This document shows positions 51,178 to 61,750 of a stretch of 64,000 bases of DNA, piece by piece. Origin of the DNA: Rhizobiales bacterium 63-22 (lineage in GTDB: Bacteria > Pseudomonadota > Alphaproteobacteria > Rhizobiales > Rhizobiaceae). The notes under the pieces were generated by a model that searched no databases, was not told the origin of the DNA, and was given only the letters and a program-made list of their open reading frames with translations. The translations under genes and the position numbers were made by a program. Each line of letters begins with the position of its first letter. Position 1 is the first letter of the stretch. The stretch spans positions 575,757-639,756 of the forward strand of contig MKVZ01000004.1 of NCBI GenBank assembly GCA_001898995.1. The letters are read 5' to 3'.

Positions 51178-52173
51178 ATGATTTTCGCCGAACTGACGCT
51201 CGATGAAGCGGAAGACACCATCCTCGCCCGCGCGGTGAGCGCGGCCGCGCTGAACCTGCGCAAGGGTACGCGGCTTGGACGCGACCACATCGCCGCGCTG
51301 CGGCAGGCGGGCGTGGCGCGCGTTCTGGCGGCGCGGCTGGAGGACGGCGATCTGGGCGAGGACGAGGCGGCGCTGCGCATCGGAACCATGCTCGCCCGTA
51401 ATGTCATGAACAAGGGGGCGATGAAGGATGACGCCATCGCAGCCGGGCCCGCCACAGCCGGGCGCGTCAATCTTTTCGCGTGCTCCGACGGCGTCTTCTG
51501 CGCCGATGTCGGGGCGGTGGATGCGATCAACGGTCATGACGCGCGCATCTCGCTGGCCACGCTGCGCAATCATGTCCGTGTCGAGACGGGGCAGATGGTC
51601 GCCACCGTCAAGATCATCCCGTTTGCAGTGCCCGAACGGCTCGTCGGCGCGATCGGCGTCCGCATCGGCGAGCGGCGGGTGCTGGCGGTCAGAACCTTCC
51701 GCAAGGTCCATATCGGTTTGATCCAGTCGCGCCTGCCCTCTATCCGCGAGACGGTGCTGGCGCGGACGCGGGACCTGATGGAAAAGCGCGCCGCGCGCAG
51801 TGGCGGCACGATTGCGGACGAGATAAGGGTCGCTCACGAGGTGGAGCCGCTTGCGCGCGCCATCGCCGAAAGTGCCGCGGCCAGCGACATGGTGGTGATC
51901 TTCAGCGCCTCTGCCGTGGCCGACGAAGCCGATACGGTGCCCCGCGCCATCCGTTGCGCAGGCGGGGAGATATTGCGCATCGGCATTCCCGTCGATCCCG
52001 GAAACCTGTTGGTGCTGGGCCGGATCGGCAGTAAATATATCATCGCCGCGCCCGGATCGGCGCGCAGCGCGCGCGAAAACAGCTTCGACGGCGTATTGGA
52101 CCGGCTGATGGCGGGCATGGAACTCGATGCCGCCGATCTCGCCCGCATGGGCGTGGGCGGGCTGCTTCTGTAA
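51178..52173 (+). CDS. Molybdopterin-binding protein, stand-alone (MoeA/MogA-like fold)
   Basis: A 331-residue protein. The N-terminal part (FAELTLDEAEDTILARAVSA, then KGTRLGRDHIAALRQAGV) and the mid segment (TEXT: DMVVIFSASAVADEADTVPRA, here split as DMVVIFSASAV and ADEADTVPRA) match the molybdopterin-binding half of a protein that in many Rhizobiales continues into a MobA/MocA-like cytidylyltransferase. Here the frame ends at MGVGGLLL, just where the second domain normally starts, so the transferase half is missing. It may handle molybdenum cofactor for xanthine-dehydrogenase-type enzymes. Confidence 0.8.
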   Translation: MIFAELTLDEAEDTILARAVSAAALNLRKGTRLGRDHIAALRQAGVARVLAARLEDGDLGEDEAALRIGTMLARNVMNKGAMKDDAIAAGPATAGRVNLFACSDGVFCADVGAVDAINGHDARISLATLRNHVRVETGQMVATVKIIPFAVPERLVGAIGVRIGERRVLAVRTFRKVHIGLIQSRLPSIRETVLARTRDLMEKRAARSGGTIADEIRVAHEVEPLARAIAESAAASDMVVIFSASAVADEADTVPRAIRCAGGEILRIGIPVDPGNLLVLGRIGSKYIIAAPGSARSARENSFDGVLDRLMAGMELDAADLARMGVGGLLL

Positions 52174-52197
52174 TCGGTCCGGACCGACCCTTCCCGA

Positions 52198-52506
52198 TCA
52201 GATTTCGTAGTCGAAGACCAGAATACCGTCGACACCGCCCTCGGCGGCTTCGACCAGCCCGTTGCCGACCTTCACATGCTCGGGGTGCGGAAGATAGGCG
52301 TCACGCGCCGCCGCATCGCGGAAATCGACCACGAAACCGTGACGGAAACCTTTTTCGAGATTTTCCGGGCTGTTGTTCGCCCCGACCGAGACGGCGAGAA
52401 TGCCGTCGATCCGATCCTTCAGCGCGACGACGGAAGCGAGCGCCCCATCGATTGCCCCTGCGTCGAGGCTGGCCCTGAATCTGATGAGGACGATGTGGCG
52501 TATCAT
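52198..52506 (-). CDS. Dabb (stress-responsive A/B barrel) domain protein
   Basis: A 102-residue ferredoxin-like protein. The opening IRHIVLIRFRASLD carries the conserved His and Phe strand, followed by GFRHGFVVDFRDAAARDAYLPHPEHVKV, which is the Dabb signature (split: GFRHGFVVDF and YLPHPEHVKV). Function of bacterial members is uncertain; relatives act as cyclases or stress proteins. It is convergent with the molybdopterin-binding gene (24-bp gap). Confidence 0.88.
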   Translation of the reverse strand: MIRHIVLIRFRASLDAGAIDGALASVVALKDRIDGILAVSVGANNSPENLEKGFRHGFVVDFRDAAARDAYLPHPEHVKVGNGLVEAAEGGVDGILVFDYEI

Positions 52507-52522
52507 GGTGCGCTTCCGTTAC

Positions 52523-52629
52523 CTAGAGCGGTTCCTGTTTAAACAGAATCGTTGGAATCGCTCTATCTCTTTGTTTTTAAGCATTTCCGGACGCAAAACC
52601 GCTTCGCACTTTTGCTGGAAATGCTCTAG
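52523..52629. repeat. Palindromic repeat element, copy C (107 bp, Bru-RS-like)
   Basis: Perfect inverted ends CTAGAGC ... GCTCTAG, an internal CTGTTTAAACAG palindrome, and a right half (from CTCTTTGTTTTT to CTCTAG) similar to the right end of copy B. It starts 16 bp upstream of the Dabb gene start. Confidence 0.88.
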
Positions 52630-52663
52630 GGGACGGTCCTTCTTACACAGGTTCGCCGCAACG

Positions 52664-52689
52664 AAAAAGGCCGGGACGAACCCGACCTT
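52664..52689 (-). terminator. Terminator of the 71-residue gene
   Basis: Minus strand AAGGTCGGG, 5-nt loop, CCCGGCCTTTTT: a 9-bp stem with one mismatch and a T-run, about 140 bp after the stop at 52827. Confidence 0.7.
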
Positions 52690-52826
52690 CCGTTTTCACT
52701 CAAAGGCCGCGCCAGTTCATCCGTGGTCGCGGTATCCCGAGTGAAATCCCGATATGCGGAAAGCTATATGCCCTCCGCGTGTCAGCAATATGACGCTCCG
52801 ATCCAATCGCTGGCCCGATGCCCGGC

Positions 52827-53042
52827 TCAGGCCGCCATCGACGTATGCAGATGCGCAGGCTGAGGGTGGCTGGCGTGATTGTAGTCCCATACCTCGGCCA
52901 CGCATTGCTGCATGAGGTCGAGATCGACCGGGCCGATACGGCTCAGCACGAGATCGAGTTCGTCGACCTCCACGCCCCGGTTGAGAAGTTCCACGATCGC
53001 TTCCGTCAGGACGGCCTTGTCATCGAATCTATAGCGCTGCAT
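52827..53042 (-). CDS. Small conserved hypothetical protein
   Basis: A 71-residue protein: AVLTEAIVELLNRGVEVDELDLVLSRIG (split: AVLTEAIVELLNRGVEV and DELDLVLSRIG) then QQCVAEVWDYNHASHP. Helical, acidic, without signal peptide; a GGAG precedes the ATG. I do not recognise the family. The spacing to the LivJ-type gene (terminator between them) shows a separate transcript. Confidence 0.65.
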   Translation of the reverse strand: MQRYRFDDKAVLTEAIVELLNRGVEVDELDLVLSRIGPVDLDLMQQCVAEVWDYNHASHPQPAHLHTSMAA

Positions 53043-53140
53043 AGCCCCGCTCCGCAGACTGGATTGGCTCCATGAAGACAGTCTAAACGCGCATAGTTAA
53101 CGGAAGTTTAAAAACACGGGAGACAAGGCCCGCTCCAGCA

Positions 53141-53176
53141 GAAAAACAAACGCCGGAGCACGAGGCCCCGGCGTTT
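53141..53176 (-). terminator. Rho-independent terminator of the LivJ-type gene
   Basis: AAACGCCGG (53148-53156) and CCGGCGTTT (53168-53176) pair perfectly. On the minus strand the stem is followed by TTTGTTTTTC, 22 bp after the stop. Confidence 0.9.
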
Positions 53177-53198
53177 ATCGTCACGAATATGCGGCGGC

Positions 53199-54305
53199 TT
53201 ATTCGACGCCGACGATCTTGCCGTCATCCCATTTGAAGACGGAGAAGCTCGGCGAGGTCAGGTCACCCGTTTCACCATAGGTCAGCTTGCCGATGGCAGT
53301 CTGGATCGGCATGCCGCCATGCAGCGCCTTGGCGACGGCGGACGAGTCGTCCGCCGAACCTGCCTTCTCGATGCCGGCCGCGATGACCTGCACGGCGGCA
53401 TAAGCGTTCATGGTGAAGGCTTCCGCGGGGATGTTCTTCGCCTTCAGCGCCTCGATGGCATCCTTGGCGTCCGGGTTCTTCGTCGCGTCGATGGCATTGG
53501 TGAACAGCGTGCCCTCGGAGCTCTTGCCGCCGATGGCCCAGTATTCGGTGTTGGACAGGCCGTCGCCGCCGAGCACCAGCGTCTTCATGCCGGCATCGTG
53601 CATCTGGCGCGTCAACAGGCCGCCTTCCGGGTGATAACCGCCGAAATAGACGATGTCCGCACCGGCGGCCTTGAGCTTGGTGACGAGCGCGCTGAAATCC
53701 TTGTCGCCGGCGGTGAGCGAGTCGTAATAGACTTCCTTGATGCCGCCCTTGTTGAGCGCCGCCTTGAAGGCGTCGGCGAGGCCTTTGCCGTAGGCGCCCT
53801 TGTCGTTGAGGATGGCGATCTTCTTGCCCTTGAAGTGCTTCAGCGCGTAATCCGCCATCACCTCGGCCTGCTGGTCGTCGCGGCCGCAGGTGCGGAACAC
53901 GTTTTCCAGCTTGCGCGCGGTCAGATCCGGGCCGGTGGCGGTGGGCGTGACCATAAGGACGCCGTTCTCCGACAACACGTCCGAAACCGGAATGGCGACG
54001 CCGGTGGTGACCGGGCCGACAACATATTTCACGCCGTCGCCGACGAGCTGGTTGGCAGCGGAAACGCCCTGCTTCGGCTCGCCCGCATCGTCGGCGAGCT
54101 TGAGCACCAGCTTCTCGCCCTTGACGCCGCCGGCCTTGTTGATGACCTCGACGGCGGTTTCCGCGCCCTTCTTCACCTGATCGCCATAGGCGGCAACCGG
54201 ACCCGTCAGCGGAGCGATCAAACCGATAGTGATGTCCGCATAGGCGGTGCTGGCGAAACCGATCGTGGCGGCGAAAGCCACGCCGGACAGAAGCTTCAGG
54301 TTCAT
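53199..54305 (-). CDS. Branched-chain amino acid binding protein (LivJ-type)
   Basis: A 368-residue periplasmic receptor of an ABC importer. A signal peptide covers residues 1-23 (ending AYAD). The text [20 protein letters not shown] is the classic opening of this class, followed by [20 protein letters not shown] and [17 protein letters not shown]. No permease or ATPase genes lie next to it, so it is an orphan receptor working with components elsewhere. AAGGAGAG precedes the ATG. An extended bulged hairpin lies 60 bp upstream, in the expected 5' leader. Confidence 0.92.
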   Translation of the reverse strand: MNLKLLSGVAFAATIGFASTAYADITIGLIAPLTGPVAAYGDQVKKGAETAVEVINKAGGVKGEKLVLKLADDAGEPKQGVSAANQLVGDGVKYVVGPVTTGVAIPVSDVLSENGVLMVTPTATGPDLTARKLENVFRTCGRDDQQAEVMADYALKHFKGKKIAILNDKGAYGKGLADAFKAALNKGGIKEVYYDSLTAGDKDFSALVTKLKAAGADIVYFGGYHPEGGLLTRQMHDAGMKTLVLGGDGLSNTEYWAIGGKSSEGTLFTNAIDATKNPDAKDAIEALKAKNIPAEAFTMNAYAAVQVIAAGIEKAGSADDSSAVAKALHGGMPIQTAIGKLTYGETGDLTSPSFSVFKWDDGKIVGVE

Positions 54306-54366
54306 TTTCCTCTCCTTGTTGCCATCCTGTTGCCATCGCGCCCGGCCGCCCGCTTCGCGATGCGCC

Positions 54367-54420
54367 CCGGAGACACGATGTTGCGCGAAAAGGCGTCTGC
54401 CTTTCGCAATCGTGCTCCGG
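54367..54420 (-). promoter_or_regulatory. Long bulged hairpin in the leader of the LivJ-type gene
   Basis: Arms 54367-54394 and 54399-54420 pair over 22 bp, with four single-base bulges in the longer arm. It starts about 60 nt upstream of the start codon. It could be a leader structure or a repeated palindrome; I see no other copy in this window. Confidence 0.6.
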
Positions 54421-54558
54421 AAACGGGGCACGCTTTCATGATGCGATAAGAACCACTTCCCGCCTGCGATTGCAAGAGGGGCAGGGATGCGCAAATGCCG
54501 CGAAAATCGCTGTTATACGAAAGGATTACGCACCCCGCGCCGGCAAGCCCCTTGCGCT

Positions 54559-56559
<2,001 letters not shown>

Positions 56560-56684
56560 CGCTCCTCCCGAAACCTTGCCGCCGTGACCCTGTCACGATC
56601 CTCTGCCGGCCTTGCGATGAAGTTCTAGAATATTTTGCAGCCGGGGGGAATCACCAGGCGTCGGATAAATCCTGCGGTACCATA

Positions 56685-57815
56685 TCAGGCAGAGCCGGCC
56701 TGAGAGGCCACCCTGCCGGACGAATCTCCGCCCCGGCTCATCCATGCGTTGATTTTCCCCGTCAGCCAGCGATTGACCGGATTCTCGAACAGCCTGTAGG
56801 AAACAGCGGCCACCAGCACGACCGCGATGACACCTGCCGCGATCAGTACGAGAGCACTCGCTGTTCCATGCACCCACGAAGGGCTGAAGAGCCTGAAGAA
56901 GACGAACCCGACCAGCGGATGCAGGATGTAGACACCGAAACTGTAGCGCGAGAGCCGCTCGAAACCGGGCCATTGCAACGGCGTCCAGACCTTTCGGATA
57001 CTGGCCGCGTAGAGAAGCGTGGTGAACACATAGAGGAACAGCAGCCGCGGCACGCCTTCCAAAACGGGGGGCTCGCCGGCGGCGGCAGGCGGCGCGAAAA
57101 ACAGGAAGACCAGAACACAGGCGATCAGGCCGAGGCGGATCAGCCATGCGGGCATGGAAATATGCGGCCCCTTCGCCAGCCACATGCCGAACAGGAACGA
57201 AGGCAGGGCGCGCAGCAGGCCGATATCCGACAGGTGCGCCCGTGTTATCGATGGCGCGCCCATCCGTCGGGAGAGGACATCACCGCCAAGCAGCGCAACC
57301 GCCACTCCCGCGAGGAGCAGGCCGCGTCCCCAACGGTCGACAAGCATATCCCAAAAGGGAAAACACAGATACATGAGCAACAGGGCACTCAACGACCATG
57401 TGACGTAATTATACGCCATGGAAGAAGAAAATCCCCAGCTTTGAACCAGAAACAACTGCGCAAGGGCGTTTCGCCAGCTCATGTCGGGCTGGTACGAATG
57501 CAGGTGCAGAAAACCGTAAGCCGTCAGAACCGAGATCAGGACGAAACAGGAAAAAGCCGCGACATGCAGCGGATAGATGCGCGCCAGACGCTTCCCTATG
57601 AACGCGACGTAACTGCGCCGGTTCCACACACGCGACCGGCCGCGCGCGAGAAACAGACCGGAAACAATAAAGAAGATATCTGTAAAATAAGCAAAGCGTA
57701 ATATAATTGCCGCCACAGTCTGATTTTCGATAGGAATCAGAAACGCGTAATGAAATGTCGCGATCCCCAAACAAAAAACAAACCGCAACCCGTCGAAATC
57801 CGGAAGTCTGTTCAT
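56685..57815 (-). CDS. Acyltransferase 3 family membrane protein
   Basis: A 376-residue membrane O-acyltransferase with about ten helices. Family signatures are DFDGLRFVFCLGIATFHYAF (with the catalytic-type His at HYAF), then KRLARIYPLHVAA (the R-x10-H-like block), and LSRYSFGVYILHPLVGF near the C-terminus. Such enzymes acetylate or succinylate surface polysaccharides. AAGGGG precedes the ATG. The GC content is a little lower than its neighbours, a feature often seen in surface-modifying genes. Confidence 0.9.
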   Translation of the reverse strand: MNRLPDFDGLRFVFCLGIATFHYAFLIPIENQTVAAIILRFAYFTDIFFIVSGLFLARGRSRVWNRRSYVAFIGKRLARIYPLHVAAFSCFVLISVLTAYGFLHLHSYQPDMSWRNALAQLFLVQSWGFSSSMAYNYVTWSLSALLLMYLCFPFWDMLVDRWGRGLLLAGVAVALLGGDVLSRRMGAPSITRAHLSDIGLLRALPSFLFGMWLAKGPHISMPAWLIRLGLIACVLVFLFFAPPAAAGEPPVLEGVPRLLFLYVFTTLLYAASIRKVWTPLQWPGFERLSRYSFGVYILHPLVGFVFFRLFSPSWVHGTASALVLIAAGVIAVVLVAAVSYRLFENPVNRWLTGKINAWMSRGGDSSGRVASQAGSA

Positions 57816-57990
57816 TCCCGCCCCTTTATAAACTTTACCCCTGCCCGATGGATAGCAAAATATCTTGAAAAGCCTAATGAAAGTTGAAACGGGTGATGCC
57901 AGAAATGCGGTATATTGATTTGAGCGCCTGCCTGCCATAGCTTGCGCGTAAACCGAAACCCGGCAGCCAAAACGCGGAAGGGAAGAAGCG

Positions 57991-58905
57991 TTGCGTTCCA
58001 TCGCCTCCGTGCAGACCGCAAAGCCCAGACTGCGCGGGGCAGCCCTGATGTTCGCCGCTTCTCTGGCCTATGCGGGCGTCAACGTCGCCACCCAATGGGC
58101 GGGCACGCGCACCGGCATTCCCTCGGTCATCACCGCCTTCTGGCAATATGTGATCGCGCTGGCGTTCACCCTGCCGCTGCTGCTGCGCGAGGGTGTGCGT
58201 GCGCTGCGCACCCGCCATCCCGGCCTGCATGTGATGCGCGTGGCGCTTGCCGCCGCCGGGGTGCAGGTGTGGGTGCTGGCGCTCGCCCATGTACCGGTGT
58301 GGCAGGTGATCGCGCTCTCCATGACCTCCCCTTTCTTCGTCATTGTTTGTGCGCGGCTTTTCCTGCGCGAGGTGGTGACGCCGACCCGCCTCCTGACCAC
58401 GCTGACCGGCTTCGCCGGAGCGCTCGTCATCATCGCGCCGTGGTCCGACAGCTATACGGCCTATTCGCTTTTGCCGGTGCTGGCGGCAGCGCTCTGGGCC
58501 GGCTATTCGGTCATGACCAAATATCTGACCCGCTTCGAGACACCGGCCAGCATCTCGGTCTATATGCTGGTTCTGCTCACGCCCATCAACGCCGCGCTAT
58601 GGGCGGCCTCGGGCATCGGCATGTCGGCGATCCACGCCCCGGCGGCAGATGTCTGGCCGGTGCTGTTCATCATCGGCGTATGCACGGCACTTGCGCAATA
58701 TTTGCAGACCGCCGCCTATTCGATCGCCGACGCGGTCTATCTGCAACCTTTCGACGACCTCAAGCTGCCGATCAACGTGATCCTCGGCTGGATCGTGTTC
58801 GCCGCAGCACCCGGTGCCAATTTCTGGCCCGGTGCGGCGCTGATCGTCGGCGCGTCGCTCTATCTCATGCGGCAGGATGCGGGCCGGACACCGCAGGCGG
58901 AATAG
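57991..58905 (+). CDS. EamA/DMT-family transporter
   Basis: A 304-residue permease with about ten membrane segments and the EamA repeat (second repeat begins near TAYSLLPVLAAALWAGYSV). The TTG start at 57991 is supported by GGAAG five bases ahead; an ATG at 58048 would be the next choice but lacks a ribosome site. Substrate not readable. It is divergent from the acyltransferase gene. Confidence 0.82.
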   Translation: MRSIASVQTAKPRLRGAALMFAASLAYAGVNVATQWAGTRTGIPSVITAFWQYVIALAFTLPLLLREGVRALRTRHPGLHVMRVALAAAGVQVWVLALAHVPVWQVIALSMTSPFFVIVCARLFLREVVTPTRLLTTLTGFAGALVIIAPWSDSYTAYSLLPVLAAALWAGYSVMTKYLTRFETPASISVYMLVLLTPINAALWAASGIGMSAIHAPAADVWPVLFIIGVCTALAQYLQTAAYSIADAVYLQPFDDLKLPINVILGWIVFAAAPGANFWPGAALIVGASLYLMRQDAGRTPQAE

Positions 58906-59157
58906 ACAGCCCGTCTCGTCAGCCGGAGCGGATGCAGTTCGTCGGGGACTGAAGGGATTTGGCGGAACCGAGCGGTGGAGACGAGTTCCCTGACGGGGAC
59001 CATAAGAGCGACCCGGTCCGGTCCGTAGCCTTGCGCCTTATGTACCGCGACATGCATCCGTCCATATTTCGACTCAGGAGTCCGCTGAAACGCGTTTGCA
59101 GTTTCCGGTAGTTTTGGGCGGAAATCACTGGAGGCGACGTGGCAGCCGGCTTGGCGA

Positions 59158-60069
59158 TCAATCCGGCAAATTCCCGGCCATGAATTTCCTCACTTCATCG
59201 ATGATCCAATCTCTGAACGCGCAGACCTTTGGATGGCCTCCCTCGCCTACCCGAAAGACGAGATCATATCCCCATTCGGCCTCCAGCGTGGCTTCCGGAA
59301 ACAGCGCTACGAGGCGGCCTTCCGCCACGTCTTCCGCAACAAGAACGCTGCGCCCGAGTGCCACTCCTTCTCCCCGTATGGCCGCCTCAATGGACATGCT
59401 TCCGTGGCTGTAACCCGGCCCCCGCATCTTTATTGCCGGCAAACCCATCATCGCAAACCATTGTTCCCATGTGGCCTTCAACCCGATCTCATGCACCAGC
59501 CGGCATCCGGCAAGTTCTTCCGGCGATCGCAGACCGCCCATGCGAATGCGAAAGTCGGGACTGCATACGGGAGAGACGGTCTCGTTCATGATCCGCTCGG
59601 CGGTAGCCAACGGATAGACGCCGGTTCCATAGCGCAGTGCGACGTCGACATGGCCCGTGGCAAAATCGACCGGCGCATCGGTCACCTCAAGGTGAACGTC
59701 GAATTCCGGATATCGCGCCATCAATCTGTGCAGGCGTGGCGTCAGCCATTTGCTCGCGAAGGAAACACCCGAACTGACGACAAATCGCGCGGTGCCGTTC
59801 CTGCGGCGAATATCTTCCGCCTCGCGGGCAAGCTCGGACAGCAGCCGGGTTACAACGCTGAAAAACGACGCGCCGGCCTCCGTCAACTCGATCTTTCGGG
59901 TCATCCGCCGAAAAAGCTGGACACCCAGATGATCCTCCAGCGCCTTGATCTGGCGGCTCACCGCGCCATGGGTCAGGTGCAGTTCTTCCGCCGCGAGCGT
60001 CATGCTCAACCTTCTGCCGGTCGCCTCGAAAGCGCGAAGGGTCTGCAAGGGAGGAAGTTGATCGGACAT
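59158..60069 (-). CDS. LysR-type regulator (GcvA-like)
   Basis: A 303-residue regulator. The winged helix covers residues 8-66 (LQTLRAFEATGRRLSMTLAA, then LTHGAVSRQIKALEDHLGVQLF). The effector domain starts near residue 95 and resembles GcvA-type proteins (VSSGVSFASKWLTPRL). It is divergent from an EamA gene, the standard layout of a LysR protein and its target. A perfect inverted repeat lies directly upstream of its start and may be its operator. Confidence 0.9.
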   Translation of the reverse strand: MSDQLPPLQTLRAFEATGRRLSMTLAAEELHLTHGAVSRQIKALEDHLGVQLFRRMTRKIELTEAGASFFSVVTRLLSELAREAEDIRRRNGTARFVVSSGVSFASKWLTPRLHRLMARYPEFDVHLEVTDAPVDFATGHVDVALRYGTGVYPLATAERIMNETVSPVCSPDFRIRMGGLRSPEELAGCRLVHEIGLKATWEQWFAMMGLPAIKMRGPGYSHGSMSIEAAIRGEGVALGRSVLVAEDVAEGRLVALFPEATLEAEWGYDLVFRVGEGGHPKVCAFRDWIIDEVRKFMAGNLPD

Positions 60070-60076
60070 CTGCTTT

Positions 60077-60099
60077 ATGCGTGAATATCGATCACGCAT
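60077..60099. promoter_or_regulatory. Candidate LysR operator
   Basis: ATGCGTGA, 7 nt, TCACGCAT: a perfect 8-bp inverted repeat that contains the T-N11-A pattern typical of LysR sites. It lies 8 bp upstream of the LysR start and 92 bp from the EamA start, consistent with self-control and activation of the divergent gene. Confidence 0.72.
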
Positions 60100-60190
60100 C
60101 CTGTGAGAATAAATGGTTTGTCGACGGCAATCATACCGCTGTAAATATGACACAGATGCACACATTGGCCAATCGCTGAATGAGCCGGTC

Positions 60191-61141
60191 ATGACAAATA
60201 GCCCCGCCGCCGTTACCGCTTCACCTCTTCTCACGACGACTCTTTCCATGCGGAATGCGGGCGCCATGCTACTGCTTGCCTCCATGTGGGGGCTTTCGAT
60301 CCCGATCACCAAGCTCGGCCTTGAGACGATCCCGCCGCTGATGTTCACCGCGATGCGGTTCCTGGTGGCCGTGCCGTTGCTGCTGATCCTGTCGGCCAAT
60401 CAGCTCAAGGTGCCGTGGAAGGCTGTTCCGAGCATCATCGCGCTCGGCGTGATGGGCATCACTTTGGGCAATGTCGCGCAAACATTCGGTGTTCAGGGCA
60501 CTTCGGCATCTGTCGGCACGATCGTTTCCGCGACAATTCCTATCTTTATCGTGGTTTTCGCGGCGTTGCGCTTCAGGCAACCCGTGGCCGGAAAGCACTG
60601 GGCGGGCCTGCTCGCAGCCTTCGGCGGCATTGCACTGGTGGCGGTGGGAAGCGGGTCAGGGGGCGACAGTTTCTCCAGAACGACCGTTGCCGGTGTGGCA
60701 TGGATGCTCGTCTCGGCCGTGGCCATTGCGTTCTACTACATCTGGAGCGCGGAACTGACACAAAAATACGGCACGCTGCCCGTGGCGGCATGGAACGCGC
60801 TTGCCGGTCTGGTCGCGATCCTGCCGCTGGCCGGTTGGGAGATGGCGCATACACCCTTTCACATTACCGCGCAGGCAATATGGACCGTCGTCTATCTCGG
60901 AGTCATGGTGACGGTTGCCGGCCTGTTGCTGTGGCTTCATCTGCTGCGCACCGTTCCGGCCCGGATCGCCGCGGGCGTCCAGTACCTTCAACCCGTTTTC
61001 GGGATCGCCGCAGCGTCATTTCTCTTCGGCGACCGGCTTGGCATTATGTTCGCCGGTGGCGTGATCCTGATTCTGGGCGGACTCGCTCTGGCAGCCTCGA
61101 ATACGCGGTCTGTACCTCAAGAGATCGCGATGCAAGAATAG
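60191..61141 (+). CDS. EamA/DMT-family transporter (LysR target)
   Basis: A 316-residue permease with ten membrane segments in two EamA repeats. Conserved blocks are LLLASMWGLSIPITKLGLE, GVQGTSASVGTIVSATIP and RIAAGVQYLQPVFGIAAA. It is divergent from the LysR gene and has a terminator 50 bp after its stop. The ATG at 60191 has only a weak site; 60248 is possible. It could export metabolites sensed by the regulator; the substrate is unknown. Confidence 0.87.
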   Translation: MTNSPAAVTASPLLTTTLSMRNAGAMLLLASMWGLSIPITKLGLETIPPLMFTAMRFLVAVPLLLILSANQLKVPWKAVPSIIALGVMGITLGNVAQTFGVQGTSASVGTIVSATIPIFIVVFAALRFRQPVAGKHWAGLLAAFGGIALVAVGSGSGGDSFSRTTVAGVAWMLVSAVAIAFYYIWSAELTQKYGTLPVAAWNALAGLVAILPLAGWEMAHTPFHITAQAIWTVVYLGVMVTVAGLLLWLHLLRTVPARIAAGVQYLQPVFGIAAASFLFGDRLGIMFAGGVILILGGLALAASNTRSVPQEIAMQE

Positions 61142-61190
61142 TTCCTGCCATCCGTCTTTTTACCGCTCCGCGCCACCATGGAGCGGATTG

Positions 61191-61217
61191 GCCTGCCCCA
61201 GCGGCAGGCTTTTTTTT
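61191..61217 (+). terminator. Rho-independent terminator of the EamA gene
   Basis: GCCTGCC, 5-nt loop, GGCAGGC followed by eight T. Confidence 0.95.
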
Positions 61218-61454
61218 CAACATTCATTTAGCGGCCGCTGGCGCACAGCCGCTAGACCGAAAGGCTCACCGGGGAGTCGAGATGCCGCAGGAGATAAATC
61301 AGTCCGAAATCCGCTGCATTAAAGTGCTGTGCGTGAGTCGGAAGCCGAACATCAATGCTGACGCATGACGCGGGATCTACGGCCGGTTGAAATATTGGAC
61401 GACCATGCAGCGAAGCACTTGTAATTCATGGGAGCTTTGCGCGGATGGCTTTAT
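61218..61454. other. Intergenic region before tRNA-Ala, one tiny ORF noted
   Basis: About 240 bp. A 28-codon ORF at 61282-61368 has a good GGGGAG site but no recognisable family; it is probably chance. No other element was recognised. Confidence 0.4.
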
Positions 61455-61530
61455 TGGTGGAGCCAAGCGGGATCGAACCGCTGACCTCCTGCATGCCATG
61501 CAGGCGCTCTCCCAGCTGAGCTATGGCCCC
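61455..61530 (-). tRNA. tRNA-Ala (anticodon GGC)
   Basis: A 76-nt cloverleaf ending in an encoded CCA. The acceptor stem is GGGGCCA paired with TGGCTCC (one G-T wobble), the D arm holds AGCTGGGAGA, the anticodon stem-loop is CCTGC-ATGGCAT-GCAGG with anticodon GGC, and the T arm contains GGTTCGATCC. It reads GCC and GCU alanine codons. Confidence 0.97.
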
Positions 61531-61584
61531 ATAAAGCCTCTTGCGAGGCGGTCCGGACGGAGCGTCGCCGCCCGATGTGGCGGG

Positions 61585-61613
61585 TACATAAAGGGCGTTT
61601 CGCAGAAGATCAA
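61585..61613 (-). promoter_or_regulatory. Promoter of tRNA-Ala
   Basis: Minus-strand TTGATC (61608-61613), 17-bp spacer, TATGTA (61585-61590). Start expected near 61578, about 48 nt before the mature 5' end. Confidence 0.65.
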
Positions 61614-61696
61614 GAGCTAAATCGCAACTCTTTCCGCGCGGCGCAAAATAATTTTCCGCCCGCCCCGCCAACGCCAGCCCGGCCCGCAAAAGAACA

Positions 61697-61718
61697 GGGC
61701 GGCCACGCAGGACCGCCC
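61697..61718 (-). terminator. Probable terminator of the FYDLN-protein gene
   Basis: GGGCGG and CCGCCC arms with a 10-nt loop, followed on the minus strand by TGTTCTTTT. It lies 33 bp after the stop at 61751. Confidence 0.65.
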
Positions 61719-61750
61719 CGTTCCCAATCCGGAAAAATGCAATACGGGGA

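Noticed and set aside
58919..59161. Open frames in the gap between an EamA gene and the LysR gene
   Set aside because: No ribosome site or family text, and composition is that of non-coding GC-rich DNA.
61282..61368. 28-codon ORF with a good ribosome site
   Set aside because: Too short to judge without conservation data; it could be a chance frame.
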